Position numbers and translations under genes: made by a program | Shown: one piece after another, positions 23,239 through 35,404 of the stretch | Numbering within the stretch: position 1 is the first letter of the stretch | Layout: every line of letters begins with the position of its first letter | Origin: Moniliella sp. 'wahieum' | Lineage: Eukaryota; Basidiomycota; Moniliellomycetes; Moniliellales; Moniliellaceae | Direction: 5' to 3' | Assembly: GCA_003971905.1 (NCBI GenBank) | Contig: RSEE01000007.1 | Coordinates: forward strand, 744,001 to 808,000 | Length of the DNA stretch: 64,000 nt | Notes under the pieces: model-generated | The model's input: the letters and a program-made list of their open reading frames with translations, nothing else | Database searches by the model: none | What the model was told of the DNA's origin: nothing

Positions 23239-25632
23239 ATGCAAGCCAAGGGAAAGCCAGGCAAGTCGGTGTCCAAGCCCAAGGCGGGTGCCAAGGGCGC
23301 CAACGCCAAGTCCAAGCCTGCCCGGAAGAAGGAAGGGGAGGAGGAGGAGGCGCTGGTGGCCGTCGTGTTGGCCGACTCGTTCAATGGGCGCATGCTGCCC
23401 TTGACGGCCGAGCGGCCGCGGGCGTTGGTGCCGCTGGTCGGGGTGCCGCTGCTGGACTGGACGTTGGAAGCGTTATCGATGGCCCAGGTGGAGCATACCT
23501 TTATCCTTGTCCGTTCGTTTCCGGACCAAATCAAAGCGCATGTCGCTGGTCGCAAGGGAATCACCGTCGTGCCCATCCCGAGCGCGATGAGCGTCGGCGC
23601 GACGCAATGCGCGAGCTGGACAATGCCAAGCTGATCAAGACGGATTTCCTGCTGGTGCATGCGGATGGGGTGGGCAACTTGGATTTGGAAGAGGTGGTGC
23701 GGATCCACAAGGAACGACGCAAGGCCGATAAAGATGCGATCTTGACGCTGTGCACGATGGGTGCCAGCGGCGACAGTACGCGGCGACCGGCCGGCGACCG
23801 GAGTTTGATGGTCATCAATCCGCTCACGCACGAGCTGGTGCACTGAGTCCATCCCGGCCGTGCCGCACAAACGAGCATGGTGCTCCCTGTGCGGCTGTTT
23901 GATGCGGACGAGGGCACGGCGGATGTGGAAGTGCGCAACGATCTGGTGGATTGCGGGGTGGACGTGTGCAGTGTGGATGTGCCGCCGTTGTTTACGGAAA
24001 ACTTTGACTACCAACAACTGCGTCGCGACTTTGTCCCGGGCATCCTCACGTCGGAAATTTTGACCGCCAAGATTTTCTTGCACGTTGCCCCGGCGCGCGT
24101 TGGGCACGGCCGCGCCCAGCGCGCTCCTGCCCCGTGCGCCTGTGGCGTGGGACACGCGCATCGGACGCGGATGGGGGTACCACATGCGCGTACGGGATAC
24201 CAAGACGTACGATGTGGTGGCCAAGGACATTGTCGGCAAGTGGATCACGCCCCTCGGACCGGGCGGGTACTTGCCCGGCCACGATGGCGGCTTCACCGCC
24301 TACCCGGCCGGGCGCGGTACCAAGCGCCGGGCGTGTACCTCAGTCTCTCGACCGACATTGGCAAGGCCACCGTCTTGGGCCGCGACGCACGGGTTGGCAA
24401 GCACACGTCCATTTCCCATTCCATCCTGGGGGACCATACCCAGGTGGGGAATCAGTGCCGCATTGCGCATTCCTATCTCTGGTCGGGCGTGGTGATCGGG
24501 GACAAGGTGGAGATGGACCATGTGATTCTGGGGGACAAGGTCGGGTGGGCACGGGGTACGGCTGGGCCGTGGGTGCGTGGTGGCAGATGGATGTGTGTGG
24601 GCGATGGCGTTCCTCCCGCCGTTTACGCGGGTGGGGCGGATTTCCTATGGCGCCTACCTCGGGCGCTCGAGCAAGGACGAGCCTGCTTCTGCCCAGCTCG
24701 GCACAGGGGGGCGTAGGCCACATTTGGCCCTCCCATACGGCCGACGATTCGGACGAGGAAGAGGAGAGAGAAGAAGATCCGATCGAAGCATGGACCAATG
24801 CGTCTTACTTGCAAATCGGACGCGAGAGTCCGAGCCCAGCGGACGACGAGGATGTATCGTCGATTGATGGCGACAGCGAGCTGGCATCTTCGTCCGACGA
24901 GGAGAGTGATACATCGGACTCGCCTACGGAGGAGGACAAGGCGGCTCTGACGGTGACCGAGGGCCAAGCGACGCGGCCGAGGCCCAAGCCGAGGTGAACA
25001 AGATCAATGACTTTTACCAAGAGGCGCTGGCCTCGCTCCAACGCGCTGAAAGGAGGGCCACCGCAAGGAGAATGTGGCGATCGAACTGTCAACGTTACGG
25101 ATGGCATCAAATGTGGAGCAGCGCGAGTTGGTCGCCGTCGTTTACCTGGATCCTGCAGCAGGCCAAGCCCGACCTGCGTGAGCTGGGCAGTGTGCTGCAA
25201 AAGTGGGGCAGTCTGCTGGCCAAGATAGCAGAGGGCGAAGAGACGTTTGCGATCAGTGTAATGCAGTCCTACTGTGCCGTCACGCCGGGCTTCCGCCCGC
25301 TGTTCGGGCCGCTGCTGATGGGCTGCTACAACCTTGCGATCCCGGCGGAGGAAGGGGAGGAGGACGAGGACGAGGAGCAGGGCATCATTACCGAAGAAGG
25401 TCTGATGCAATGGTACAAGTCACGTGCCTCCAATGTGCCGGACGAGTCGGTGGAGCGGCTGCTGGCGCTGCCTGCACGACTCAAGGGCAGTGGGAACGAG
25501 ACGACCAAGGTGCCGGAAGAGGCGGTGTTGGAGCTGCGTGCAGGGGGGAGAGAGGTGTTGGAGTCGATTCTGGAGGAGTCGGATGAGGATTCGGACGAGT
25601 CGGAGGAGTCGAGGAGTCGGACTAATATATGA
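23239..25632 (+). CDS. GCD6: Translation initiation factor eIF2B, epsilon subunit (Gcd6)
   Basis: Catalytic subunit of the eIF2 guanine-nucleotide exchange factor. ATG at 23239. A basic N-terminal tail is followed by the nucleotidyltransferase-like domain (VAVVLADSFNGRMLPLTAE; RPRALVPLVGVPLLDWTLE; TDFLLVHADGVGNLDL), a left-handed beta-helix of hexapeptide repeats (STDIGKATVLGRDARVGKHT; GNQCRIAHSYLWSGVVIGD), an acidic linker (DSDEEEEREEDP), and the C-terminal W2/HEAT domain that catalyses exchange (QAKPDLRELGSVLQKWGSL; EEGLMQWYKS) with a very acidic end before the stop at 25632. Frame breaks occur, for example just before RELDNAKLI near 23610 and after LTHELVH near 23845; each is explained by one base. 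No intron is required. Confidence 0.94.
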
Positions 25633-25735
25633 CGACACTAGCGGGTACGAGAAAAATGCGCATCTGGGATTTTGCTACAGCAGCGAAAGGGACTTTTAAG
25701 TAGGTGGGACACAGGACAGTGGTATCGTGGTTGGT

Positions 25736-26078
25736 TTACACCCTCGACCGTACCGGTTCGAGGCCCTCGATGGAGGTGACGCTGTTGCCACGGATGACCT
25801 GGAGAGATGGGTTAGAGGGACAGCGGCACGGCAGCAGCGCAGGCAAGCAGGACGTACAACCATGCCGCACGGCGCAGCATCGACCCAGGCATGCTGGTTG
25901 AGGCCGCCACCGCCGTTGGGAGCGGGCGGGTGGACCTGCTGGACGGCCTTGTCGATGACAGGTTGAGGAAGACGTCGTACCCACGCAGGGTGCCTGTGAC
26001 CTGGCGGTCGCCCTGGAGGGCAACGCGCACCTGCTTGTCGAGGTAGCGCTCTAGCTCGGGCTTTGCGACCTGCGCCAT
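25736..26078 (-). CDS. SMX2: Small nuclear ribonucleoprotein SmG
   Basis: One of the seven Sm proteins forming the ring on spliceosomal U1, U2, U4 and U5 snRNAs. ATG at 26078: AKPELERYLDKQVRVALQGD, then RQVTGTLRGYDVFLN is Sm motif 1 of the G type; VIRGNSVTSIEGLE is Sm motif 2 (usual G consensus VIRGNSI). An intron at 25799-25857 (59 nt, GTACGT donor, CAG acceptor) sits immediately before VIRGNS, and the stop is at 25736. One base is missing after DVFLNL. The protein is near the usual ~80 residues, slightly extended in the loop between the motifs. It ends about 100 bp from the convergent eIF2B epsilon gene. Confidence 0.93.
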
Positions 26079-26516
26079 GGGGGGGATGGAGGCGGGGAGG
26101 CGTGGTGGTGGGGGCGGGCTCGAGGGCAAGCAGAATACAGCGGGCGGAATGAAGTAGCTGGGGGAGAGTTGATTCCGACCGAGGGGTCACGTGCCAGCGT
26201 GACATGTCACATGCATCGCGTGTCACATTTAGAATTTGAAATTGGAATGGAATGGACTGGCATGATGACGTCACATGCGTCACAGGAGCAGATCGGGGGG
26301 TAACGCTAACGTACGTTAACCCACACCTGAGTTTGTATTTCTGGCGGGGCCATCCATCGCTTGGCCATCGGAGGACGATCGTTGGCCAGAGCGAGTCCAC
26401 CGGTTGCCGTCGCTTGTCCGTCGATTGTCCGTCGCTTGTCCGTCGGCTGGCATCGCTTGTCCATCGATTGACTGCCCATCGATTGACTGCCCGTCGGTTC
26501 GTTGCCATCAAGTGCA
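26079..26516. promoter_or_regulatory. Divergent promoter of SmG and WD40/5-phosphatase, with tandem repeats
   Basis: It contains in-register heptads TGACATG-TCACATG-CATCGCG (26200-26220), a full palindromic CRE/ATF-type site TGACGTCA at 26265-26272, and a tandem array at 26407-26500 made of four 11-mers of the form CCGTCGNTTGT (one interrupted) followed by two 15-mers CCATCGATTGACTGC. The array could be leader or promoter sequence; reading through it from an ATG at 26252 is possible but not persuasive. Confidence 0.6.
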
Positions 26517-29500
26517 ATGCCCCCGCCAACGCCCACGTGTGGCAGCTCAGCCGGGGGAACAGCCCCTGCGCGCCCCCGCAAACGCCCCGCCGCGCCAACA
26601 AGCCGGCCGAGCAGCCACCCGACGCACACGACCCCCACTTCCACCAGCGCCTGTGGGAGGCCCAGTACCGCGCCGCACATGCCCCTGAGCGTGCCTTGAT
26701 TGCGCGCGCACGCCAAACGCCCGCCTCGGGCCTCCGCCGCCCAGCACCCGCCCCAGTGTCTGCTCCATCCGCCTCAACCTCAACCTCAGCATCAACAACA
26801 ACCTCACCATCGACCTCAACCTCAACCTCACCATCCGCATCCGCACCCGCATCGCCCTCGTCCGACACCCGCGCCCGCTCCGTGCCCCCCTCCTCCCCCG
26901 CCACCCCCACTCATCCCCGCCGCACCCAAACGCTGAGGCCAGCCGGCACCCCATCCGCCTCGGCCGCACCCACCAGCGTCCCTCGTCCCCCCGCCCCCAC
27001 GCTTCCCGCGCCCTCGTCGTCTCCGTCCACGATGTCGCCCCCTCGCACCGCCCCACCACCGCCCACCGCCTTGTCCCGCCGTACATCGCCCACGCACAAG
27101 AGCGATGCGGTGGGGGAGGCACCGCGCCCGCTGCCGCCTAGCTGGCGCAGGAACAAGCAGACGCACCTGACGACGCCTTCCTTGCCCTCGCTCACCACCT
27201 CTCTGCCCCCCCCACTCCGTCGAAGGGGGTGCACACCGCCCCTTCTTCCCCCAGTCGGAGTGTCCCGACGTTGACCCCGATCCACCCCTCCTCCACTCAC
27301 TCGACCTCGAACCTTCGGCCCCGGAGCACGTTGCCGCCCACACCCCGCATTGGCACCCCCGCCAGCACAGCACGCTCCCCTTGGTCGTCGGGGCTGCTGG
27401 AAGAGGAGGGAAGCTACACGAGCGAAGGCTCGGCGTACTCGGACCTGGACTCGTCCGACTCCGAGTCAGACATGGACACGGGCAGTCCAACGGTGCGTTG
27501 GTCGGCGTACCAGGCGCAGATCGAACATCGTCTCGTCGATGATGACCGCCACCACGGCCATGATGGTGAGAGGGAGGTGGGGGATGTGGTGCTGCATGGC
27601 CCAGCGGGCGGCGTCGCTTCCTCCCGCCGTCCGCCCGAGTACGACACGGGCGGTATATCTGGCCAGGAAAGCAAGATTACCTGGGTGCCACGCAAACCTG
27701 TCCCCTCCCGTTCCGTCGTTCCGGGCGAGGGGAGGCGGAGGAGACCGGGGAGGATGAGGTGGTGGGCAGTGCCAGTTCGCTGGTGGTGCATGCGCGCTTT
27801 GCCATGTTTGCCGTGTCGGGTCCGACGGTGCTACGGCCCACAACCATAAAGTCAAAATCTTGCGTGCTGGCACGGTGCGTGCCGAAGTGGCCGGTCTGAG
27901 CGAGCCCACTCGGTTGGCCAGTACCCCCACCAGCGCGGCTGGCAGTACAGCCAGTCTTGCCAACGCGCCCGAGAAGGTAGCTACGATCCAAGACCCGGAC
28001 CTTGTGCTGCAGGGGCGTGTGACGGCGCTGTGCTTCCTACGACCTACGGGGACAGAGGAAAGTGCTCGGTATGCATGGGTGGGCACGACGAGCGGGATGC
28101 TGTGGGAGCTGGATGTGGTCAATGAGGTGCGTACTGCACTCAACCGTGGGGTGCACAATGTGCCGATTGTCCGCATCTCGCGCTTGGGCGATCGCATCCT
28201 GGTTGTGGACGAGGGAGGCAAAATGTCCATCTGGTCGCCCTGGCGAGCCAACGCAGACAATTCGGCTAGCGCCCCACCGCGCTCTTCGTTGGGATTGGGA
28301 GACAAAACGGCGTCTGCCCGGGGTAGCACCGAACAGACGCAGGATAAAGAGGAGGGCAGCCTCCCATCCTCCCGCCTCTCTGGCGGACTGACGGACAAGC
28401 CGTCTGCCGAGAAGAGTTCCGATCGGACCTCTTCCACCCGCATGCTCACCACCACCCCTGTCATCCAGAAGTTTCCCGTCGAGGGGAAACACGTTGTGCC
28501 GCTGCTGGTGGGGGATCAGTTGTGGGTGGCAACGGGCGGGGCGACGCTGGGTACCTACCATGCGTCGGAGCCTGGCAGTACGGCACAAGGATCGGGTCAC
28601 CGCCACAAACATTCCCTCCACCGCTCCATCCGTAAAAGTTTGCGCCGTGCGGCCGACCTCGCGTTTCATGGCCCGGGAGATCACACGCCTGCCTTTACCC
28701 CCAACCTGCGCGACATTCGCCTGCAGATCTTCACGCCCCTTGCCAGTGCCAATGACGACCCGAGCAAGGCGCTGCCGGCACCTCCCCTCTTGCCTTCTAT
28801 CGTGGCGGGGGTGATGATCGGTCCAGCCACGGCGGCAGCCACGGTGCCCTGCTCCCCTGCCACCGTCTTCATCTCGCATACGACAGGCCATGTAAGTTCA
28901 CCTGCTCCTTGGCCCTTTTTGTCTCTGTATCCTGTCCTGCAGGCCTTCATCCCTAGCTTCTTCCATAAGACGCTCTACTGACTGGCCCTCCAGATCTCCG
29001 AATGGTCCCGCACGTCGTACCAGTGTGTAGCGGTGCACCAAAACGCATTGGATGCGATCCTGTGTATGACGGCTGCCGGACGGTACCTCTGGGCCGGGAC
29101 AAAGGGAGGCAAGATCTTGGTTTGGCCTGGCGGAGCAGAAAGAGCGCGCGCCAGCGTGCCGGTTGGTGGTGGTCAAATCCTGGGTGGCGCATGGCGGCAA
29201 CCCCGTTACGCGACTCGTAACGGACCCCGATGGCATTGCGCTCGGTCGACTGCAGGTCGTGAGCGGCGGGATGGACGGAGCGGTGAGGGTATGGGATGGG
29301 CTGTTGACGCACGATTGGTTTGAGCGTCGCATTGGCCGCTCCTTGCCGCACGTGGCTACCTCGCGCACCATCCGCACGCTCCATGTGACGTACAATGTCG
29401 ATGCGGCCGATCCGCTGCTTCTCCAAAGTCCCAAGGGCAAAACGGAGAACCGGGAATTTCTACAGGACCTTCTTCGAAGTGCTGGACACGCGCCGCCGGT

Positions 29501-30928
29501 AACGATGACGACGCGTGCCACAGAGTCAATCAAGCCGGTTGGCCCCGAGGTGATTGTGTTTGGGTTGCAGGAACTGATTGATCTGGAAGACAAGCGATTG
29601 ACAGCGAAAAGTTTTGTTGGGCAAGAAGTCGACGACCAACAAGAAACCCGTGGGCAACGACGTGGGCGACCGCATCTCGCACCAATATGCCGCCTGGCGC
29701 ACCGCGCTCATCACCGCCGTCGCCGACATGTTTGGGCAGGGCAAGTACGAGCTGGTGCAGTCCGAGTTGCTAGTGGGCCTGATGACGTGCGTGTTTGTCT
29801 CGGTGCAAGAGATTCGCGCCGGCACCTGTCCGAAGCGGCGGTGGGAACGGTCAAGACCGGCTTTGGAGGTCGGTACGGCAACAAGGGCGCTGTGGCAGCG
29901 CGCGTCGTGCTCGACGATACAAGCTTGTGCTTTGTCAATTGTCATTTGGCCGCCGGCCAACGCCACGTCCAAGCGCGCAACACTGATGCCGCTACCATTC
30001 TCACCGCACCCAAACTCTTCCCCAAAAGCGCCGCGGCCGCCAGCACGCTCCCGCCCGGACCCCACACCGCCCCCGGACCCATTCCCCCGGCACTGCGTCG
30101 CACCCTCGCCTTTACCCGCGGCGGCGACGGCGAGCAAATCTTGGATCACGACATTGTCTTTTGGAGCGGCGATCTGAACTGTGCGTCCCTTGCCCCTTGT
30201 CCCTTCCCCCTTGTCCCTTTGCTTTGCTCTTTGCCCTTTCGCCTGTGGTGACGAGAAATGTAGCGCTAACATCGGGATCGCGTCTGGTAGATCGGATCGA
30301 CCTTACGCGAAACGAGACGCTGGGGTACCTGCACACTGGCAACCTCGCCGCTCTTCGAGATGTGGACCAGTTGGGCAGCCAAACTTGTGGCAATGCGAGT
30401 TTTGCGCTGCGCGGGTTTGTCGAAGCGCCAATCGGGTTTGCGCCGACGTACAAGTACAACCACCTGTCTTGCGAGTACGACACGTCGAGCAAGCAACGTG
30501 TGCCGGCGTGGTGCGATCGGATCCTGTGGTGCGATGCTGGGGCGACGTTCCCGTCGAGGTGCGTGCGCGAGCACGACGCAGCGGACGACAAGTTGGTGGA
30601 GCAGGTGCTGGGTGCGGCATCGACGCCCGTGCCAGCTCGCGAGCCGGCGTTACGGCCGCGGCCGCAGTCGGTGCAGGGCCACAGCTACCGCTCCTGGCCC
30701 GCTAGCATCTCGGACCACCGCCCCGTGTCGAGCCAGTTTGATGTGCGCGTGCAGCGCATCGAGCCGGGCAAGCTGGCTCGGCTGCTGCCGCGCTTGCGCC
30801 AAGAGTGGGCAGTGGTCCAGGCCGCGCGGCTGGACGAGGCCAAGCTTTTACCACACCAGCATCCCCAGCTAACTACCCCACGCGGTCCCCTCCCTGTCCT
30901 GCTCCTTTGCCCTTCTATGGCGCGGTAG
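26517..30928 (+). CDS. WD40-repeat inositol polyphosphate 5-phosphatase
   Basis: Removes the 5-phosphate from inositol phosphates or phosphoinositides. The N-terminal ~500 residues are low-complexity Ser/Pro/Thr with acidic patches. Then come WD40-like blades (GRVTALCFLRPTG; AWVGTTSGMLWELDVVNE; RISRLGDRILVVDEGGKMSI; LWAGTKGGKILVWPGG; VVSGGMDGAVRVWDG) and a DNase I-like catalytic domain: VIVFGLQELIDLEDKRLTAK, GGRYGNKGAVAARVV, FVNCHLAAGQRHV, FWSGDLNYRID (metal-binding motif) and PAWCDRILW (signature), ending with a conserved SDHRPVSSQF. Introns at 28892-28993 and 30181-30290 join in frame. The domain order resembles plant 5PTase12-14 type enzymes. The start is uncertain: 26517, or 26252 in an adjacent frame. 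Several single-base frame changes occur. Confidence 0.88.
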
Positions 30929-31061
30929 CCCCTCGAGGCGCGGATCGGTTGTATGTTGCTTGCATGTGTATATGTATAGATGGACATGGATCGGAAGTTC
31001 CCCCCCCCTCCATCCACGTCCGCGTGCGCTGTGCGCCGTGGGCCCCAACCCCCATAGTGCC

Positions 31062-33610
31062 TTAGATCTCGCCGGCCTCCTGCGCCTCGAGGAAACTTTG
31101 GTGGAGCCGGACCTGGCCTTGAACTCTTTATCGAGCGCCTTGCGGCGCGACTTGGACAAGGCTTCGCCCTGGGCATCGGTGAGCGGGATGCCCTGGTCGT
31201 CGTACGTGGCATACTTGGTGCTGGCATCGGGGGCGGAGCGGAACAAGTCGGCCGGGGGCGTGCGACCTTTTTGCCAGAGAGCCAACTGCTTGGCGCGCGC
31301 GGCCTGTTGCGCAGCCTGTTTACGCGCGACTTTGTCCTGTGCCGCCTGCTCGCGCGCCGCGCGCGCCGCCCGCAGCTCCGCCGGCGGCACAAACTTGACC
31401 AACGCCGGACCCGTCGTGCTGTCCTCCAACGTCACCCCCAGCTCGTCCAGACGGCCATCGTCTCGTACCCGGTCGCACAGCGCCAGCAGTTCCTTGGCAA
31501 GGCGGCCGGCTCGGTCGTGCGCGCCAGCGCACGCACCTCGTCCCGGAACTGCGACAGCAGCGTCACGTACGGCGCGACCAGCTGTTCTTTATCGACCGTT
31601 GATGTGGATGCGGAGGCGGAGGCGCTCCGCTCGCCGCCCCGTCGTCGCCCGTCGGCCGGCGCAACGCCCCAGCCAAACTGCGTCTCGGTGGGGACGGGTA
31701 GGTGAGGCCCAAGATGGAGAAGAGGTGGGTCATCCAGTGCACGACCGACAGCAGCGTGGCATGTGCACGTGCACGGCCACGGGCAGGTTGGGCTTGTTGC
31801 CACTGTCGAGGTACACGTTGGTCTCGCCAATCAAGTCGCGGACCAACGCAGCGCGAGCGGCGTATCAAAGTTGTCCGCCAACGCGAGGCGCACGGCATGC
31901 TGGGTGCGACCCAGCGCGGCTGCCAAGCTACTTTCGCGGTGCGTGTAGCCATGCGTGATGCCCTCCCCGCTGGGCAGGGAGGGTCGAGCGCTTGGGCCTG
32001 CGCCGTGGCGTCCGACCCGGCCGCCTGTTGCGCGGCCAACACACGCGCGCGCACGGTACGGAACAAGTTGTCCGTCGCGGCCTCGAACCGGCGCACCTCA
32101 TCAATCGCCTTGGCACTAAAGTCCATCCTGCGGTCCCACGGCTGGAAGAGGAACGCAAGACGCAATTGGCGAGGGCTGTACTGGGCCAAGGCATCGTCGA
32201 CCGAGATAAAGTTCTTGAGCGACTTGGACATCTTGGCGCCTTCAATGTGCAGGTGGCCCGTGTGGAGGAAATAGTTGATCCACTGGTACGTGCCGTGGTA
32301 CGCCTCGCTTTGCGCCAGCTCATTGTCGTGGTGCGGGAACTTGAGGTCCTCCCCGCCGGAATGAATGTCAATTTTCGGACCAAACACGCGCTGGCCATGA
32401 CACTGCACTCAATGTGCCATCCTGGCCGGCCAGGACCCCAGGGCGACGGCCACGCCGGCTCGCCGGGCTTGCTGCTCTTCCACAGTGCAAAGTCCGCTGC
32501 ACTCTTCTTGCCCCGGGTCTGGGCCGCGCCCACCGACAGACTGCCCTCGCCCTCGGCAAGCAGCGCCGAATCCGTCTTGCTCGCGGGCCAACTTGGCGTA
32601 CACGTGGTGCAACGCGTGCACTGTGTGTGTTGGCACGATGCGCCTTGCGCTTGGCCTTCGACCTGCGCTGCGCCACGGGTCCACCGCCGCCCCATCAAAC
32701 GCACGCACATCAAACCACACATTGCCCGCCGCGTCGGCATAGCCAAACCCGCGCTCTACAATCCGCTCCACAAACGACACGATCTCCGGCACGTACTCGC
32801 TGACCCGGGTCAGTGTCGTCGGACGCTCCACATTGAGCCGCGCCATGTCGTGGAAAAATGCCGCTTCCCACCGGGCGGCCAAGGCGCGGAAAATCGCAGG
32901 ATCCGTCACGCTTGCCCCCTTGGCCGCATCCAAGTACGGCGCCAACACATCCCCGCCGCCGTGTGCAGCGCACTGGCATCCTCCCCGGCTGGCGCCAGCT
33001 TGGCTGCCAACAGCCATCGCGCGCCGACTGGACAGCAGTCAGATGCATCTTGAGCTTGGCGCTGCTCTCGGCGTTGGCTGGGGTGCCGTCGGCTTGGTCA
33101 ACGGCGTTTGGCCAGGGCTCTGCTCGTGGGCGGCATGGGCGGTACGGACGGCTTCGAAGATCGCTTCGGGATCGGGCGTCGACTCGTGCGGCGGCGGTGT
33201 GGTCCAGGCAGCAAGGTGGGTGAGCGTGTAGGCATCGGTCGCGCGCTGGACTTGGTCTAGCAGGGCCGGGGAAAGCGTAGCGGCAGTGCGGTTTTCAGTG
33301 AGGAGGAACTGCTGGCGGGCACGCAGGATGATCTTGTCATCATGTCGGTGATGTTCATGGCAAAGTGCACGTCAAAGCCAAAATAGTCGCGGAGGATGCG
33401 GCGGATGATGTCCTGGGTCACATAGTTGCGTGCATGGCCCATGTGCGACGCATCGTACACCGTCGGCCCGCAGTTGTACCACGTCACGACGCCGTCAGGG
33501 CGGACGGGGACAAAAGTCCTTGGAGCGCGTCAGGCTGTTCTGCATACGCAGCGGCACGGGCACCGGCGCTGGCGCGTGCGGGCGCAGCCAGGGGGCTGGG
33601 CAGCACTCAT
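31062..33610 (-). CDS. Cysteinyl-tRNA synthetase (class I)
   Basis: Charges tRNA-Cys. From the ATG at 33610: MSAAQPPG, then the zinc/HIGH region [20 protein letters not shown] (HMGH is the HIGH motif; the Cys of YNCGPT binds zinc), [27 protein letters not shown]; then [20 protein letters not shown] and [32 protein letters not shown] (conserved GGxDLxFPHH); [20 protein letters not shown] with KMSKS; and a DALR-type helical region. The C-terminus is a Lys/Ala-rich coil typical of eukaryotic CysRS, probably ending at a stop at 31062. Many single-base frame breaks interrupt it. The divergent neighbour, UPF0598, begins about 320 bp away. Confidence 0.94.
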
Positions 33611-33926
33611 GGCGGTGGCGGAGGTGCTGAGCAAGCGGCGGGGAAGGAGGTGGAGGGCGAGCGGAGAAGAAGAGAAGAACCCGTGGCTCATCAACCGACG
33701 CAGCAGCCGCGTCGACGGAGAGGAGAGGCGGTGTGGTGGTGGTGGTGGTGGCCAGCAAAATTCTTCCGCCCTCGACGTCGCCGAGCAGCGGAGAGAAATG
33801 ATCGATGGCTTCGATGACTCACCGCCGCCAATTGGGGCATCACGTGATCCGGCGCCGCTTCTCTCGCCGGCGCCGTCTGTCTGCGCGCCTGCTTGGCCGC
33901 CGCGCACACCACCGCCAGTGGCGACG

Positions 33927-34917
33927 ATGGCTGGGCTGCGCTCTGCGGTGGGCATGCCGCCGCCCGTTCTGGCCTCGCCTCGCCGCTTCGTGTGCGGGCG
34001 CATGGTGTCCTCCACCGCGTCCGCCTCGGCCCCTCCCCCCGTACCCCCGCCAGCGGCCGTGCCCCTTTCGGGCGCGGGCGGCAAGGAGAGCCGGTGCGCA
34101 TCTATCGCTATGCCGTCGATGCGCACGGCCAACTTTTTCTGCACGACACGCCGGTCAAGAACATGGCGGTAAGGTAACCATCTCGCGCTTCGTCTTCACC
34201 CCGCTTGCTATGTTCTTGCCTGGGCACAGCCCCTTTGCTGTTGCTTCTCGCTGACCCGGCCCCGCTGTTGGCAGACGTGCTACAAGGACCTAGCCTTTCT
34301 TGATTTTTTCTTTGTCCGAATCAAGCCCAACCCGTACCCGGCGGCATCTCTGTCGGAATTGGTCGAAACGCTGGGCTGTGCGGACAGGAGCCCGGCCAGG
34401 ATGGCATCCCGGCATGGGACCGTCACGACTGGCCCGAGCAACTGGTATCGCACAGCTCCCCTAGTGCGACCAAGCCGAGGTGGAGCGCGTGCGGCCGCAG
34501 ATAGCCCAGCGCTGGGTACAGGTACCTGAGCCCTTGCATGGGCGAGCTGAACTTTGTCCGTCCCACTGAGCCGACGGGACGGCGGTGGTGTACCGCGACC
34601 TGGTTCCTTGCCCGAAAGCGCCCAGTGACTTGTCGCTTTTGTGGGCAGGCCGACGATTGGAGCCGTTTGAGCCAGCGCGCTTGACCCTCCATCCTGAAAC
34701 CGGACGGATCTACCACCCGTCCCCACGGCCGCTCTTGCGCGCCGGCATGCCCGTCTGCGCCCTGTCCGACTCGCTCGTCTTGCGCCACCTGGCGGACCGG
34801 TTGGAGTTGGTGGAAGAGCCAGAAGACGGACCATCTGCCGTTGCAGCTATCTGCATTGGCAAAGGAACTACTACCCTATCTCTGCCTTCGCCCCAGCGTC
34901 CCAATCAGACGGCATAG
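33927..34917 (+). CDS. UPF0598 (C8orf82-like, DUF4505) protein
   Basis: A small protein family of unknown function; animal members are reported in mitochondria. The ATG at 33927 gives a Ser/Pro/Ala-rich leader with several Arg, compatible with a mitochondrial targeting peptide. The family core follows: RIYRYAVDAHGQLFLHD, PVKNMA, an intron (about 34168-34274, GTAAGG...CAG), TCYKDLAFLDFFFVRIKPNP; then LNFVRPTE, then RLEPFEPARLTLHPETGRIYH, matching the human AVPFEPARLLPLAANGRLYH region. The frame stops at 34917. Leader and core are in different frames, as are two later blocks. The family match is convincing in four separate places. Confidence 0.82.
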
Positions 34918-35404
34918 CACTGTGATCTCCCCGTTCGCACCATCTTCCTCGTCTTGCTACTGTATTATCCTTCTACGCCCTTCCCCCTGCAGGGCAGAAG
35001 GAAGGTTTTTGTTTTGATGGCACGCATGACCGGCACGAGTACAATCATTTCTGCGGGAGCTTCAGTTGAAGCCTGCTGCAGAGGCAAGGTGCCATGGTGA
35101 TACATAGGTACAGTGGGGTGTGCAGACACCAATGCAGATGCGAGGGAGACGGAACAATGATCAGGAGGGAGAAGGAGAAGGCCACGCCCGAGAAACAACA
35201 TCAACGCCAATGCCAATATGGTATGACCCTGTGGTCCACACAGGATATAGAAGTCAGGAGCGGGGAAAGGGGAGGGGCAGAAAAGAAAATGGCGGGGAGA
35301 CCGGTGCCCCGATGGGCGACACACGGTGGAGCAGCGTGGCGAGTGCGGATGAAGGGTTTGCCTGGAGGGGGATCCGAAGGAACAAGGTTGGAGAGCAAGC
35401 CACC
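34918..35404. other. Intergenic between convergent genes
   Basis: About 490 bp between the UPF0598 gene and the minus-strand zinc-ribbon gene. No motif or gene stands out. Confidence 0.5.

Noticed and set aside
23142-24296. 384-codon minus-strand ORF opposite eIF2B epsilon
   Set aside because: Plus-strand eIF2B epsilon motifs occupy the same bases; the antisense frame is open because of GC-rich codon bias.
25740-25790. GGTTCGAGGCC resembling a tRNA T-loop
   Set aside because: It lies inside the SmG C-terminal coding exon and lacks acceptor and anticodon stems.
26700-26940. Pro/Gln/His-rich overlapping frame near 26.8 kb as a separate gene
   Set aside because: It is an alternate frame of the low-complexity N-terminal region of the 5-phosphatase gene.
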